Positions 53,923-61,135 of a stretch of 64,000 nt of DNA are shown one piece after another (positions within the stretch are counted from its first letter, which is position 1; each line of letters opens with the position of its first letter). This stretch comes from an uncultured Porphyromonadaceae bacterium (lineage in GTDB: Bacteria; Bacteroidota; Bacteroidia; Bacteroidales; Muribaculaceae), in assembly GCA_947177185.1 (NCBI GenBank), contig CAMWTJ010000008.1, positions 1-64,000 on the forward strand. The letters run 5' to 3'. The translations under genes were made by a program, and so were the position numbers. The notes below the pieces were generated by a model that was not told the origin of the DNA, ran no database searches, and saw nothing but the letters and a program-made list of their open reading frames with translations.

Positions 53923-54168
53923 ATGGCAAAGGTTATACATGTTCATCTAACACAACCCATTGAGGGAACGAAGCGCAAGGACTGGTATTTCAGCAGTATA
54001 AAGGCCATTTTCAGTGTGTTTGCAGCGGATCAGGTTGGTGCGACCTACAACTACCTACGCCATGCAGGGCTGACAGGGAATGGCACAGTCGTCACTAAAC
54101 GCGCTATAATCAAGCAGTCTACGCTCATATCGGGCGGAGGTGGCGCAGACTATAAGGATGGCGTTTGA
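53923..54168 (+). CDS. 81-aa protein of unknown function at the prophage left end
   Basis: A small protein (MAKVIHVHLTQPIEG..., then DWYFSSIKAIFSVFAADQVGATYNYLRHAGLTG...) with a mixed alpha/beta pattern and a Gly-rich tail. It has its own promoter and sits outside the repressor, between the transposase-binding-like repeats and the repressor, where Mu carries no gene. No family is recognised. It may be a lysogenically expressed cargo gene, because it lies beyond the repressor and has an independent promoter; this is inference. Confidence 0.55.
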   Translation: MAKVIHVHLTQPIEGTKRKDWYFSSIKAIFSVFAADQVGATYNYLRHAGLTGNGTVVTKRAIIKQSTLISGGGGADYKDGV

Positions 54169-54623
54169 ACGGCCTTATAGGGCAAATATAACGGTATTTT
54201 AGGGGCATTGTCGACTTTGTGTCGATGATGCCCTGATTTTTGCGCCCGAGAGTGGGTTAAAACGGGTTAAAAACGGTTTGGGGTGACAGTAGGAGTGACA
54301 GTTTGGGGTGACAATTAGGAGTGACAGTTCCAAAAGTTAGGAGTGACAAATTCGCGGATTTTGACAGCAAATAACTGTGATGAGATAAACGCCCAAAATC
54401 GGGCATCATTTTTCAAAAACGGCGTTTAAGTGTGAAGCAAAATACCCCCAATTTTGCCGCGCCATCGGATAGAATAAGCCTAAAATCAACGTCTTTGCCT
54501 ATGTTCGCCTATGATAAAGGGGAGGGGTACGCTTAAAATCAGGTGCCGGGGGTGCCACCGAGGGTCAATTGAGATGACAAGGGAGCGATGCAATGGTTCG
54601 TAGATCGTCGGGTGACATGGGTG
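54169..54623. other. Repeat-containing non-coding region downstream of the repressor gene
   Basis: About 455 bases without a convincing gene. It contains five GGRGTGACA repeats (54280-54348), an A+T-rich stretch with GGGTTAAAA repeats (about 54254-54275), and near its end a small GGTGCC/GGTGCCACC palindromic stretch. Frames seen here are short shadows. Confidence 0.55.
54280..54348 (+). repeat. Five GGRGTGACA iterons
   Basis: GGGGTGACA at 54280 and 54305, GGAGTGACA at 54292, 54318 and 54340. Start-to-start spacings are 12, 13, 13 and 22 bases, close to one or two helical turns. They lie about 0.75 kb from the presumed left end, a distance similar to the Mu internal enhancer, and not at the repressor promoter. 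Confidence 0.65.
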
Positions 54624-55061
54624 TCAGGTCGGCACAGTTTCCGAAGTATGGGCATACTGGGGGGAAGCATGCACCCGGGCATTTCGCTCCAACTCTTCTA
54701 TGCGTGCTTTTAGCATTCCTATTTCTTGGTTTAGTCGCCCAATTTCTTGGTCCTTGTCTTTTATGTAAGCCCAAACGTCGGCTTGTTGGTGAGTGTCTGG
54801 TGGTTGAATGTTGGTGTTTGCATCGGTGCTTTCTGTTGGATTGGAAAGTAGCATATTCCCTTTTCCTAACAATAGCCATGTAGGGTTGAGGTCGGGGTAT
54901 ATTTCGATAATTTTCGACACCCATTGGCTTGAAATATCAGTTCCCTTGCTTATACTACGCGAAATAACTCCATTAGAGCACCCTATCTGCTGCTCTAATG
55001 CTCTGATGCTAATCCCTTTTTCATTGAGAAAGGCCGCGAGGTTGTCGGAAAAGTTCGCCAT
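54624..55061 (-). CDS. Phage repressor with HTH and coiled coil
   Basis: A 145-residue protein pointing left. The N-terminus is a helix-turn-helix (ISIRALEQQIGCSNGVISRSISKG, about 17-40) followed by SSQWVSKIIEIYPDLNPTWLLLGKG, a pattern common to CI-like regulators in Bacteroidetes phages. The C-terminal part (about 95-125, IKDKDQEIGRLNQEIGMLKARIEELERNA) is a heptad coiled coil for oligomerisation. There is no LexA-type protease domain, as in Mu repressor. Divergent orientation to the early operon with operator-like repeats supports the lysogeny-repressor role. Confidence 0.82.
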   Translation of the reverse strand: MANFSDNLAAFLNEKGISIRALEQQIGCSNGVISRSISKGTDISSQWVSKIIEIYPDLNPTWLLLGKGNMLLSNPTESTDANTNIQPPDTHQQADVWAYIKDKDQEIGRLNQEIGMLKARIEELERNARVHASPQYAHTSETVPT

Positions 55062-55103
55062 TGTCGGAAAATTTCTATGAAAATATTTTATTGTGTCGAA
55101 AAT
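55042..55103 (-). repeat. Operator-like TTGTCGGAAAA repeats at the repressor start
   Basis: TTGTCGGAAAA at 55042-55052 (inside the first repressor codons) and 55061-55071, and a diverged TGTCGAAAAT at 55094-55103. They flank the repressor start and reach the early promoter at 55110, a typical place for repressor operators. Confidence 0.55.
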
Positions 55104-55109
55104 TATCTA

Positions 55110-55117
55110 TATCTTTG
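55110..55117 (+). promoter_or_regulatory. Early promoter -7 element of the prophage
   Basis: TATCTTTG matches TAnnTTTG; an AT-rich stretch lies where -33 would be. It points into the rightward early genes and is directly followed by a palindrome. Confidence 0.6.
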
Positions 55118-55123
55118 CAGCGT

Positions 55124-55137
55124 GTTCCAAATGGAAC
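55124..55137. promoter_or_regulatory. GTTCCA-AA-TGGAAC palindrome at the early transcription start
   Basis: A 14-bp inverted repeat with 6-bp perfect arms starting 7 bases after the early -7 element, about where transcription should begin. It could be a regulator binding site for the early promoter. Confidence 0.5.
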
Positions 55138-55203
55138 GAGCGGCCAAAGATACGAAATTTGGCGCACATAGACAAAAATTAACAGTTAAGCAAACATAAA
55201 CAA

Positions 55204-55608
55204 ATGAGTGAGACAATGACAGACGAACAGAAAAAGCAGGGGATTGACCGGCAGATTGCATCAATCATCCGCCACGCAGAAGAGCGTATCGCCAAATATG
55301 CAGCCCAGGCCGCCGAGAACTACCGAAACTTCTTCCATTGGAATGCCGGCAACATGTACGAGGCTCACATGGAACTGGAATTCTTCACAGGTATACGCGG
55401 TATAACCAAGACCGGTGACATGGACGAGGTGACCCGCCGACTTGAGCGCCATATCCGAAACATCGAGCGAGAACTGATTGACTCATCGGCTTTCGGTAGC
55501 TGTTCCAACGAGGTGGTCAACCTCGAACACCGGCTCGAACTCGACGGCAAACGCGAGATTCGTCAGGAACTCAAAAAACTACTCTACATCGCTAACTACA
55601 ATGGCTAA
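55204..55608 (+). CDS. Phage early protein of unknown function (134 aa)
   Basis: First gene after the early promoter. The protein is mostly helical and highly charged, with two likely coiled-coil segments (about 10-40 and 85-130) and no recognised domain. It overlaps the next gene by 8 bases. In Mu this position holds ner, but this protein has no visible helix-turn-helix, so that role is not supported. Confidence 0.65.
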   Translation: MSETMTDEQKKQGIDRQIASIIRHAEERIAKYAAQAAENYRNFFHWNAGNMYEAHMELEFFTGIRGITKTGDMDEVTRRLERHIRNIERELIDSSAFGSCSNEVVNLEHRLELDGKREIRQELKKLLYIANYNG

Positions 55609-55825
55609 TATGGCAACCTCCTATAAAATCAGAATCAACGACTTCCATACGGATCCAAACAAAAGCCGGGTGCTTGATCTGGAAATAGAGTACCCAACCC
55701 TTGAGGGTGCTTCCGACGCAGGGTGGGCAATTGCCGAGGCCTTTGCCGCAATCCACGGGCTGGGGTGCGAAAACCAGGGAGACCAGTTTATTGCCTACTA
55801 TACTGAGGGTGAAAAAGAAGGCTAG
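55601..55825 (+). CDS. Small phage early protein of unknown function (74 aa)
   Basis: A 74-residue protein starting MANMATSYKIRINDFH, overlapping the preceding gene; Met4 (55610) is an alternative start. The strand-rich start (YKIRINDF, RVLDLEIEYP) and an internal Ala-rich helix (GWAIAEAFAAIHG) suggest a small alpha/beta fold. Function unknown. Confidence 0.6.
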   Translation: MANMATSYKIRINDFHTDPNKSRVLDLEIEYPTLEGASDAGWAIAEAFAAIHGLGCENQGDQFIAYYTEGEKEG

Positions 55826-55831
55826 GGAGCC

Positions 55832-55882
55832 ATGACACTTGAGATATACGATAGCGAGGGTAAGCGTTGTGAAGACCTCTGA
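55832..55882 (+). CDS. Possible 16-codon ORF before the structured RNA region
   Basis: ATG at 55832, six bases after the previous stop, gives MTLEIYDSEGKRCEDL and a stop. It may be a leader peptide or the remnant of a longer gene; there is no way to tell from sequence. It is followed by the hairpin-rich region. Confidence 0.25.
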   Translation: MTLEIYDSEGKRCEDL

Positions 55883-55917
55883 CGATAAAGGGGGTGAGAT
55901 CCAAGAGAGGGCCATCC

Positions 55918-56061
55918 CGCGCAAGAGAGCGCGAAACGCGAGATAATAATCGCAATCAAATTTTCCACAGTCGCCGGGATTGCAAGCCCGGCGACACTTG
56001 GGCGGCCAGGATGGTGAGCGACCATGGCGCAAGTATCGGGGTTCGATTCCCCGACCGCCCA
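55918..56061 (+). ncRNA. Structured RNA candidate with shortened tRNA-like domain
   Basis: Between two early genes lie a 5-bp hairpin (CGCGC/GCGCG, 55918-55933), a 9-bp perfect hairpin (GTCGCCGGG with CCCGGCGAC, 55970-55995), and then a tRNA-like fold at 56000-56061. The last has a 6-bp acceptor-like stem (GGGCGG with CCGCCC), a perfect 5-bp T-arm with loop TTCGATT (56037-56053) and one internal hairpin (ATGGT/ACCAT, 56011-56025). It is 61-62 bases long, with one arm fewer than a normal tRNA, and has no encoded CCA. No family is recognised. Confidence 0.5.
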
Positions 56062-56075
56062 CTAATAATCAAACG

Positions 56076-56297
56076 ATGAAACGACTTTCAGAACAAAGGA
56101 TAGACCGAGCCATAAGGCTACTGTTGCAGACGCTGGAGCAGAACGTAGCCGATGCCGGGACAATTCTCGACGAGTTCGAGGCTACGCACGACGACTGCGA
56201 GTTGTGCGACTCAAAGCAATACAACGCGCTCAATGCCGGCTACTTTGCCATGAAGGAGGCCTTCGACAAAATCAGTAATCAACTAAATAAAAAGTGA
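56076..56297 (+). CDS. Small phage early protein of unknown function (73 aa)
   Basis: A 73-residue helical protein starting MKRLSEQRIDRAI and ending NQLNKK, with an internal CELCDSK pair of cysteines. The ATG at 56076 starts 14 bases after the tRNA-like element; the longer in-frame reading runs back through that RNA and is rejected. Function unknown. Confidence 0.6.
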   Translation: MKRLSEQRIDRAIRLLLQTLEQNVADAGTILDEFEATHDDCELCDSKQYNALNAGYFAMKEAFDKISNQLNKK

Positions 56298-56301
56298 GAC
56301 T

Positions 56302-56625
56302 ATGAAGGATCAGATAAAAAATCTAATGATTCTGTCTTCCATTGCAGAGTGCAGAAAAGCAATTGACTTTCTATCGCAGGCCGGAGAGTTGCCAGCAACG
56401 ACTGTAATGCTTCGTGGCGAGAAGCACCCATGTCCCAAATCGCCTGCCAACGACATGCCCATGTATCGGGGGCATCAATTAGTTCTCCGGGACGATAATA
56501 CTTTGGTATGCCGGGAGTGCGGCCGCAAATACCGCTCAGTTCGTCAAGAACTGACAAGGGAAGAGCAACGTCTTTATGAAACGCTGTCTCCGAGATGTTC
56601 GTTCGAGCAACAAGTTGAACTCTAA
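56302..56625 (+). CDS. Phage protein with zinc-ribbon-like CxxC motif (107 aa)
   Basis: A 107-residue protein with an N-terminal helix, a HPCPKS stretch and a CRECGRKY CxxC pair (about 71-78), which may form a small zinc ribbon. It starts 4 bases after the previous gene's stop. An opposite-strand frame of similar length is regarded as a shadow. Function unknown. Confidence 0.6.
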   Translation: MKDQIKNLMILSSIAECRKAIDFLSQAGELPATTVMLRGEKHPCPKSPANDMPMYRGHQLVLRDDNTLVCRECGRKYRSVRQELTREEQRLYETLSPRCSFEQQVEL

Positions 56626-56701
56626 GGATAAACTTCATAACTTTCTATTTGGAATTCGGCTATAAAGTTAACAAAAATATCAATACAAAATAAGTGAGAA
56701 A

Positions 56702-57082
56702 ATGAACAAGTACATCTCAGTAAGCAAGGAGGGCATCAAGGCCCTGCAGCGCACCTTCAAGGTCAACGGAAAGGAAATATGCGAGCGGTGCGTCAAGAAC
56801 GCCCTGGCCTACCGCACGAATAACGAGCTCGCCCGGAAGATACGTTTCGCGGCAGTGAAGCACCACGGAGGCTGCACCTACTACAATATCCCGGAGGGAG
56901 AGTTCTTCTTCGACTCAGACAGTTGTGCGTTTGCAGTCTATGCCAACGGGGCCGAGGTCCGTCTTGATAAGCAGACTGGGGAAGGCTTCATCTATAGTCC
57001 CAAAGGTGAGCTTATTGAAAGACGAGAGCATGTCTTGTTGACACAGATTCCGGAACTTTCGCGCATAGCCCAGGCACTTTAA
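56702..57082 (+). CDS. Phage early protein of unknown function (126 aa)
   Basis: A 126-residue protein with a helical N-terminal third (KEGIKALQRTFKVNGKEICERCVKNALAY) and a strand-rich C-terminal half (FFFDSDSCAFAVYANGAEVRL). No domain is recognised. It directly precedes the transposase gene, the position of small regulators in Mu-like phages. Confidence 0.6.
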   Translation: MNKYISVSKEGIKALQRTFKVNGKEICERCVKNALAYRTNNELARKIRFAAVKHHGGCTYYNIPEGEFFFDSDSCAFAVYANGAEVRLDKQTGEGFIYSPKGELIERREHVLLTQIPELSRIAQAL

Positions 57083-57093
57083 CCCTTGTGACA

Positions 57094-59112
57094 ATGGAAT
57101 ACTACGACGGACGGAAATGTATCAGGCCAAGCGAACTCGAAGCGGCCGGCATAATGACGCAGGAATACTGCCGTCAGCTTGCCTCGCGCAAGAGGATTGA
57201 GATGGCTCGCTCCGGCAGAGGCAAAGGCAACTATGCCCTCGTCGTGGTCGAGTCACTGCCGACGCAGTATCTTGAAGAGGTTAAGGAAAAACTGGGTAGC
57301 GGCGACGAAATTCTTGCCGCCGGGTGGTTCTGCGAGAACTACGAGCGCGATCAGAAAGCCGTGATATGGTTCAACGACCGTCAGAAATGCCCCATCGAAT
57401 TCAAGGACGAAAAGAAGCGTCGTCAATGGGTGGAAGAGTGCGTGGTCAACGCCAGTGTCCTCAACTGCTGTATCCGGCTTTACAGCCGGGCAAGCGATTT
57501 TCAGCGGATACTTGGCAATACCTACCAGTGGGAGAAAATGGCAAAGGCTGTCGAAAGTCTGCGGGAGCAGTTCGGCCATACGCTGCCGACCTCGATGTTC
57601 CGCTTCCGCAAGAAGGTGGCCGAATACAAGCGCGACGGGTATGCCAGTCTGATCAGCGGCAAGTTCGGCAACCAGGCGGCGCGCCGGATGACCCACCGCG
57701 AAGAGCGCGTCATACTCGGCATAGCCTGTCTTGAGAATCAGCCCTACAACACCACAGTCCGGGAAATGTATATAATGTTCCTCACGGGCGAGCTTGACGT
57801 TTACGACATCGATACCGGCGAGCTCTACGACCCCGAAACTTTCGCAAAGAAAGGCGAGGACCCGTGGATTCCAAGTGATGCTACCATCGCCAACTACCTC
57901 AACAAACCCAAAAACAAGCTGCTGATAGAGAACCGTCATCGGAGCCGTACCGCCTTCATGCACGAGCAGATGCCCCACATGCACCGCCACAACGGCCAGT
58001 TCTCCCTGTCACAGATTACGATGGACGACGTTGACCTTCCGCGTCGTATGAGAGGCAACGAGCGGGTACATGCCTACTACGCCTACGACGTGGTGAGCCA
58101 GTGCCGAATCGGGGCCGCCTACGCCCGGAAGAAGGACGAAGACCTTGTGGTGGAATGCTTCCGCGACATGTTCCGGCTGATCGAGCGCAATGGGTGGGGC
58201 ATGCCGGCCGGCATCGAGGTCGAGCAGCACCTCATGAGCCACTACAAGGACGGCTTTTTACGAGCCGGTGTCGCCTTTCCCTTCGTACACTTCTGCGCGC
58301 CACAAAACTCACAGGAAAAGTACGCCGAGCCTCTGAATGGTGCTTTCAAGCGGTCGATAGCCCACAAGAACCATGCAGGAACAGGAAGGTTCTACGGCAA
58401 AGGCAAGAACCGCACCGAGAGCAAAAAGATCAGCGACGAGACCAACGACACATGGGAAGATAAGAGATACTACACCTTCGAGGAACTTGTGGCCGATGAC
58501 CGTGCCGACAACATGGAGTGGAACAACACCCTGCATCCGAACCAAAAGAAATACCCCGGCATGACCCGATGGGACGTGCTTGCGGCAAACATCAACCCGA
58601 CACTGCAGCCCCTCGATAAGTTGACCTTGAGCCGGTATATAGGTGAGAGGGTGCCGACGAGCATTCGGCGCAACTCTACCGTTAGGGTTTGCCACGAGGA
58701 CTGGTGGTTGAGCGCCCCGGAGATACTTGAGAAGCTCGAACCGAACAACTACAAGGTCACGGCCTACTATCTGCCTGACGAGAGCGGTGCCCCCACCGAG
58801 GTCTACATATTCCAGGATGACCGCTACATCGACAGGGTGGAGAAAGTGCAGACCTATAACCGCGTCATGGCAGAGCAGACGGAGGAAGATGTTGCCAATT
58901 ATATCGAGCAGCGCAAAAAGGTTGCCAAATTCGAGGCATACGTGCGCGACAACGCCGCCCCGCGCATCGGAACGGTAAAACCCACGGTCGCCTCTGAAAT
59001 TGCGGCAGAGGCCGTAGAAATGCCTTCGTCGGCGATTGCTCCGGAAGAAGATGACACGGTGTCAAGATTCGCAGACATGGACTGGGGTCAGGTCGGATTT
59101 TATGACTCTTAA
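57094..59112 (+). CDS. Mu-like DDE transposase (MuA family, Bacteroidetes type)
   Basis: A 672-residue transposase. N-terminal DNA-binding segment (about 1-200), a catalytic rve-like core (ITMDDVDLPRR with the first acidic residues near 311-312, YAYDVVSQCR, then GIEVEQHLMSHYKD near 373-386, and QEKYAEPLNGAFKR with Glu near 412), and a C-terminal domain after about 470. The second catalytic acid appears to be Glu instead of Asp. It would carry out strand transfer for replicative transposition. The GTG at 57088 is an alternative start. Followed by MuB-like ATPase, as in Mu. Confidence 0.9.
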   Translation: MEYYDGRKCIRPSELEAAGIMTQEYCRQLASRKRIEMARSGRGKGNYALVVVESLPTQYLEEVKEKLGSGDEILAAGWFCENYERDQKAVIWFNDRQKCPIEFKDEKKRRQWVEECVVNASVLNCCIRLYSRASDFQRILGNTYQWEKMAKAVESLREQFGHTLPTSMFRFRKKVAEYKRDGYASLISGKFGNQAARRMTHREERVILGIACLENQPYNTTVREMYIMFLTGELDVYDIDTGELYDPETFAKKGEDPWIPSDATIANYLNKPKNKLLIENRHRSRTAFMHEQMPHMHRHNGQFSLSQITMDDVDLPRRMRGNERVHAYYAYDVVSQCRIGAAYARKKDEDLVVECFRDMFRLIERNGWGMPAGIEVEQHLMSHYKDGFLRAGVAFPFVHFCAPQNSQEKYAEPLNGAFKRSIAHKNHAGTGRFYGKGKNRTESKKISDETNDTWEDKRYYTFEELVADDRADNMEWNNTLHPNQKKYPGMTRWDVLAANINPTLQPLDKLTLSRYIGERVPTSIRRNSTVRVCHEDWWLSAPEILEKLEPNNYKVTAYYLPDESGAPTEVYIFQDDRYIDRVEKVQTYNRVMAEQTEEDVANYIEQRKKVAKFEAYVRDNAAPRIGTVKPTVASEIAAEAVEMPSSAIAPEEDDTVSRFADMDWGQVGFYDS

Positions 59113-59137
59113 AACGAAATTATAACAGCATTAGAAT

Positions 59138-60010
59138 ATGATTACAACCGAAATCAAACAAAAAATCACCGCTGCGATCACGTCGGCCAGGAAGAACTAT
59201 CCGAGCGACGCCAAGCATGCCGCCTCGCTCGGCATCACCACATCGGTTTACAGTGCGGTCAAGAAGGGCCAGACCGACCGGGTGCTGAGTGATGCCAACT
59301 GGATAAGCATTGCCCGCAAGCTCGGCGTCAACCTCCGCGACGAAATTGAATGGAAGGCTGCCAAAACCCCGGTATTCCAGTACGTCACCGCGCAGCTTGA
59401 GTTCTGTCAGCAGTCGAGCGTCAGCGGCATACTCTGCGATGAACCTAATATCGGCAAGACCTTCACCGCCCGGCTCTATGTTCAGAGCCACCGCAATGCC
59501 GTCTACATTGACTGCTCCCAGGTCAAGACCAAGCTGAAGCTCATTCGTAAGATTGCAGCCGAATTTGGTGTCGACAGCAAAGGCCGGTACAGCGATGTAT
59601 ACGATGACCTCGTGTTTTACCTCCGCTCCATCGAGCAGCCCCTCATCATACTTGACGAGGCAGGCGACCTCCAGTACGAGGCCTTCCTTGAGCTGAAAGC
59701 ATTGTGGAATGCCACCGAGCGCTGCTGCGCATGGTACATGATGGGAGCCGACGGCCTCAAGGAGAAGATCAACCGCTCAATCGAGTGCAGGAAGGTCGGC
59801 TATACCGAGATGCTGAGCCGCTACGGCGACCGCTTCAGCAAGGTCACGCCCGACAACGGCGACGACCGCAGGGCTTTTCTGAATGAACAGGCCCGGATAG
59901 TGGCGAAAGTCAACGCCCCGGAGGGCGCCGATATAGCACAGATCGTTCGCAAGACCCAGGGTGGTCTGCGCCGTGTATATACCGAAATCGAAAAACTAAA
60001 AAGACAGTAA
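59138..60010 (+). CDS. MuB-like AAA ATPase, transposition target-selection protein
   Basis: A 290-residue protein with an N-terminal HTH-like region (HAASLGITTSVYSAVKKGQ), a P-loop DEPNIGKTFTA (about 109-119) and Walker B LIILDEAGD (about 168-176), the pattern of MuB/TniB/ExeA-type ATPases. It delivers target DNA to the transposase and gives target immunity in Mu. Starts 25 bases after the transposase stop. Confidence 0.88.
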   Translation: MITTEIKQKITAAITSARKNYPSDAKHAASLGITTSVYSAVKKGQTDRVLSDANWISIARKLGVNLRDEIEWKAAKTPVFQYVTAQLEFCQQSSVSGILCDEPNIGKTFTARLYVQSHRNAVYIDCSQVKTKLKLIRKIAAEFGVDSKGRYSDVYDDLVFYLRSIEQPLIILDEAGDLQYEAFLELKALWNATERCCAWYMMGADGLKEKINRSIECRKVGYTEMLSRYGDRFSKVTPDNGDDRRAFLNEQARIVAKVNAPEGADIAQIVRKTQGGLRRVYTEIEKLKRQ

Positions 60011-60013
60011 GCC

Positions 60014-60280
60014 ATGAGTATGAAATTGACAGTGACATTCAAAGGCGGTCGCAGGCGTGTTTTGAAATCGCCGGAAGATTTTAAAACAATCGACAAAAAC
60101 CGGAAGGCGATGTTCGTTATGGATGACTGGAAAGTATATACCGGGTATTCAGACGGAGAGGTCGATGAGGAAGGCGATTTCGGCATATTCGGAACCATTC
60201 ATGGTATAGCACTGCCATTCAACAGGATGCTCGGATGGTGCTACGAAACAGTAGAACGTAAAACCAAAAAACAAAGATAA
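60014..60280 (+). CDS. Small phage protein of unknown function (88 aa)
   Basis: An 88-residue protein starting 3 bases after the MuB-like gene. Strand-rich start (KLTVTFKGGRRRVLKS), acidic middle (DGEVDEEGDFG) and basic tail. No domain recognised; the position suggests a transposition or replication accessory. Confidence 0.55.
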   Translation: MSMKLTVTFKGGRRRVLKSPEDFKTIDKNRKAMFVMDDWKVYTGYSDGEVDEEGDFGIFGTIHGIALPFNRMLGWCYETVERKTKKQR

Positions 60281-60282
60281 CT

Positions 60283-60909
60283 ATGCCGAAGAGAGCATTC
60301 AGCCCCAAAGAGGTGCTTGCCAAGACATATAAGACCCTACCATGGGACGGCGAGTGGGCCGAGGCATTCGGGCTACCCACAATCAACGAAACATGGTTGA
60401 TTCACGGGCCTTCCGGCTCCGGCAAGAGTAGTTTCGTGATGCAGCTTGCCCGGAAGCTCACCGAGTATGGCACCGTCCTCTTCATGAGCTATGAGGAAGG
60501 GGTAGGGCAGTCCTTTCAGAAGCGCATCGCCAGGTTCAAGATGAATGAAGTGCAAGGCCGCTTCCGCATTGCTACCGCTGACACTATTGAAGAGCTGACT
60601 GCGAGGCTCAAATGCAAGAAGAGTCCGAAGTTCATCATTATCGACAGCTTTCAGGCGGCAGGGTGGGAGTATCCCGAAACAGAGGCTCTGATAAAGCGGT
60701 TTCCTCGAAAATGCTTCATCTTCATCAGTCAGGAGTACAAGGGGCAGCCGATGGGCAAACCGGCGCAGAAACTCAAATATCTTGCCGGTGTAAAAGTGAG
60801 GGTAAGCGGCTACAAGGCATACTGTCAGGGTCGTTTTATTCCGGCGCCGGGCGTCTACTACACAGTGTGGGCTGAAGGAATATTGAAAACAACCAATAAC
60901 ATCGGATAA
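60283..60909 (+). CDS. P-loop ATPase, RecA/AAA-like
   Basis: A 208-residue ATPase with Walker A GPSGSGKSS (about 42-50), Walker B FIIIDSF (about 114-120) and a downstream IFISQE sensor-like segment. The layout resembles RadA/DnaB-type RecA-fold ATPases of phages. It lies directly after the MuB-like block and is cotranscribed (3-base gap), so it may act in phage DNA metabolism. A second ATPase beside MuB is not part of classical Mu. Confidence 0.75.
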   Translation: MPKRAFSPKEVLAKTYKTLPWDGEWAEAFGLPTINETWLIHGPSGSGKSSFVMQLARKLTEYGTVLFMSYEEGVGQSFQKRIARFKMNEVQGRFRIATADTIEELTARLKCKKSPKFIIIDSFQAAGWEYPETEALIKRFPRKCFIFISQEYKGQPMGKPAQKLKYLAGVKVRVSGYKAYCQGRFIPAPGVYYTVWAEGILKTTNNIG

Positions 60910-60910
60910 T

Positions 60911-61129
60911 ATGAGCAAGAAGCGGACAATGATAGTGATTGAACCTGACGGCAGGATACACAAGGAAGCGTTTATGACAGCCCCGATGGTATGCCCTTAC
61001 TGCAACGGCAGAGGCGGATTCCGCCATGATGCTGTGAGTGGGCCTGAATTCCAATGCTGCCCTGACTGCGAGGGAACGGGCGAGGTTGTGGCCATGGTAA
61101 CGATAGACTGGAAACCGAATATAAAATAA
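60911..61129 (+). CDS. Mini zinc-finger protein, DnaJ-like CxxCxGxG (72 aa)
   Basis: A 72-residue protein with CPYCNGRGG and CPDCEGTGE, two CxxCxGxG-type motifs as in the DnaJ zinc domain, in about 35 residues. It starts 1 base after the ATPase stop. Another protein of the same design is encoded at 62492. Such small proteins may act as RNA or protein binders; the role is unknown. Confidence 0.65.
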   Translation: MSKKRTMIVIEPDGRIHKEAFMTAPMVCPYCNGRGGFRHDAVSGPEFQCCPDCEGTGEVVAMVTIDWKPNIK

Positions 61130-61135
61130 GAGATT

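Noticed and set aside
54593-54883. 96-codon plus-strand frame opposite the repressor
   Set aside because: Shadow of the HTH/coiled-coil repressor gene; Leu/Cys-rich without domain.
56000-56061. Functional phage tRNA gene
   Set aside because: Only one arm exists between acceptor and T-arm, the T33 of an anticodon loop is absent, and no CCA is encoded, so it is reported as tRNA-like only.
55592-56062. 156-codon minus-strand frame over the tRNA-like region
   Set aside because: Begins GGRGIEPRY, the classical artefact of translating the complement of a tRNA T-arm; it lies antisense to the 74-aa early gene and the structured RNA.
56300-56638. 112-codon minus-strand frame opposite the 107-aa phage protein
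   Set aside because: It is antisense to all neighbouring early genes, and the plus-strand frame fits the tight early operon spacing better.
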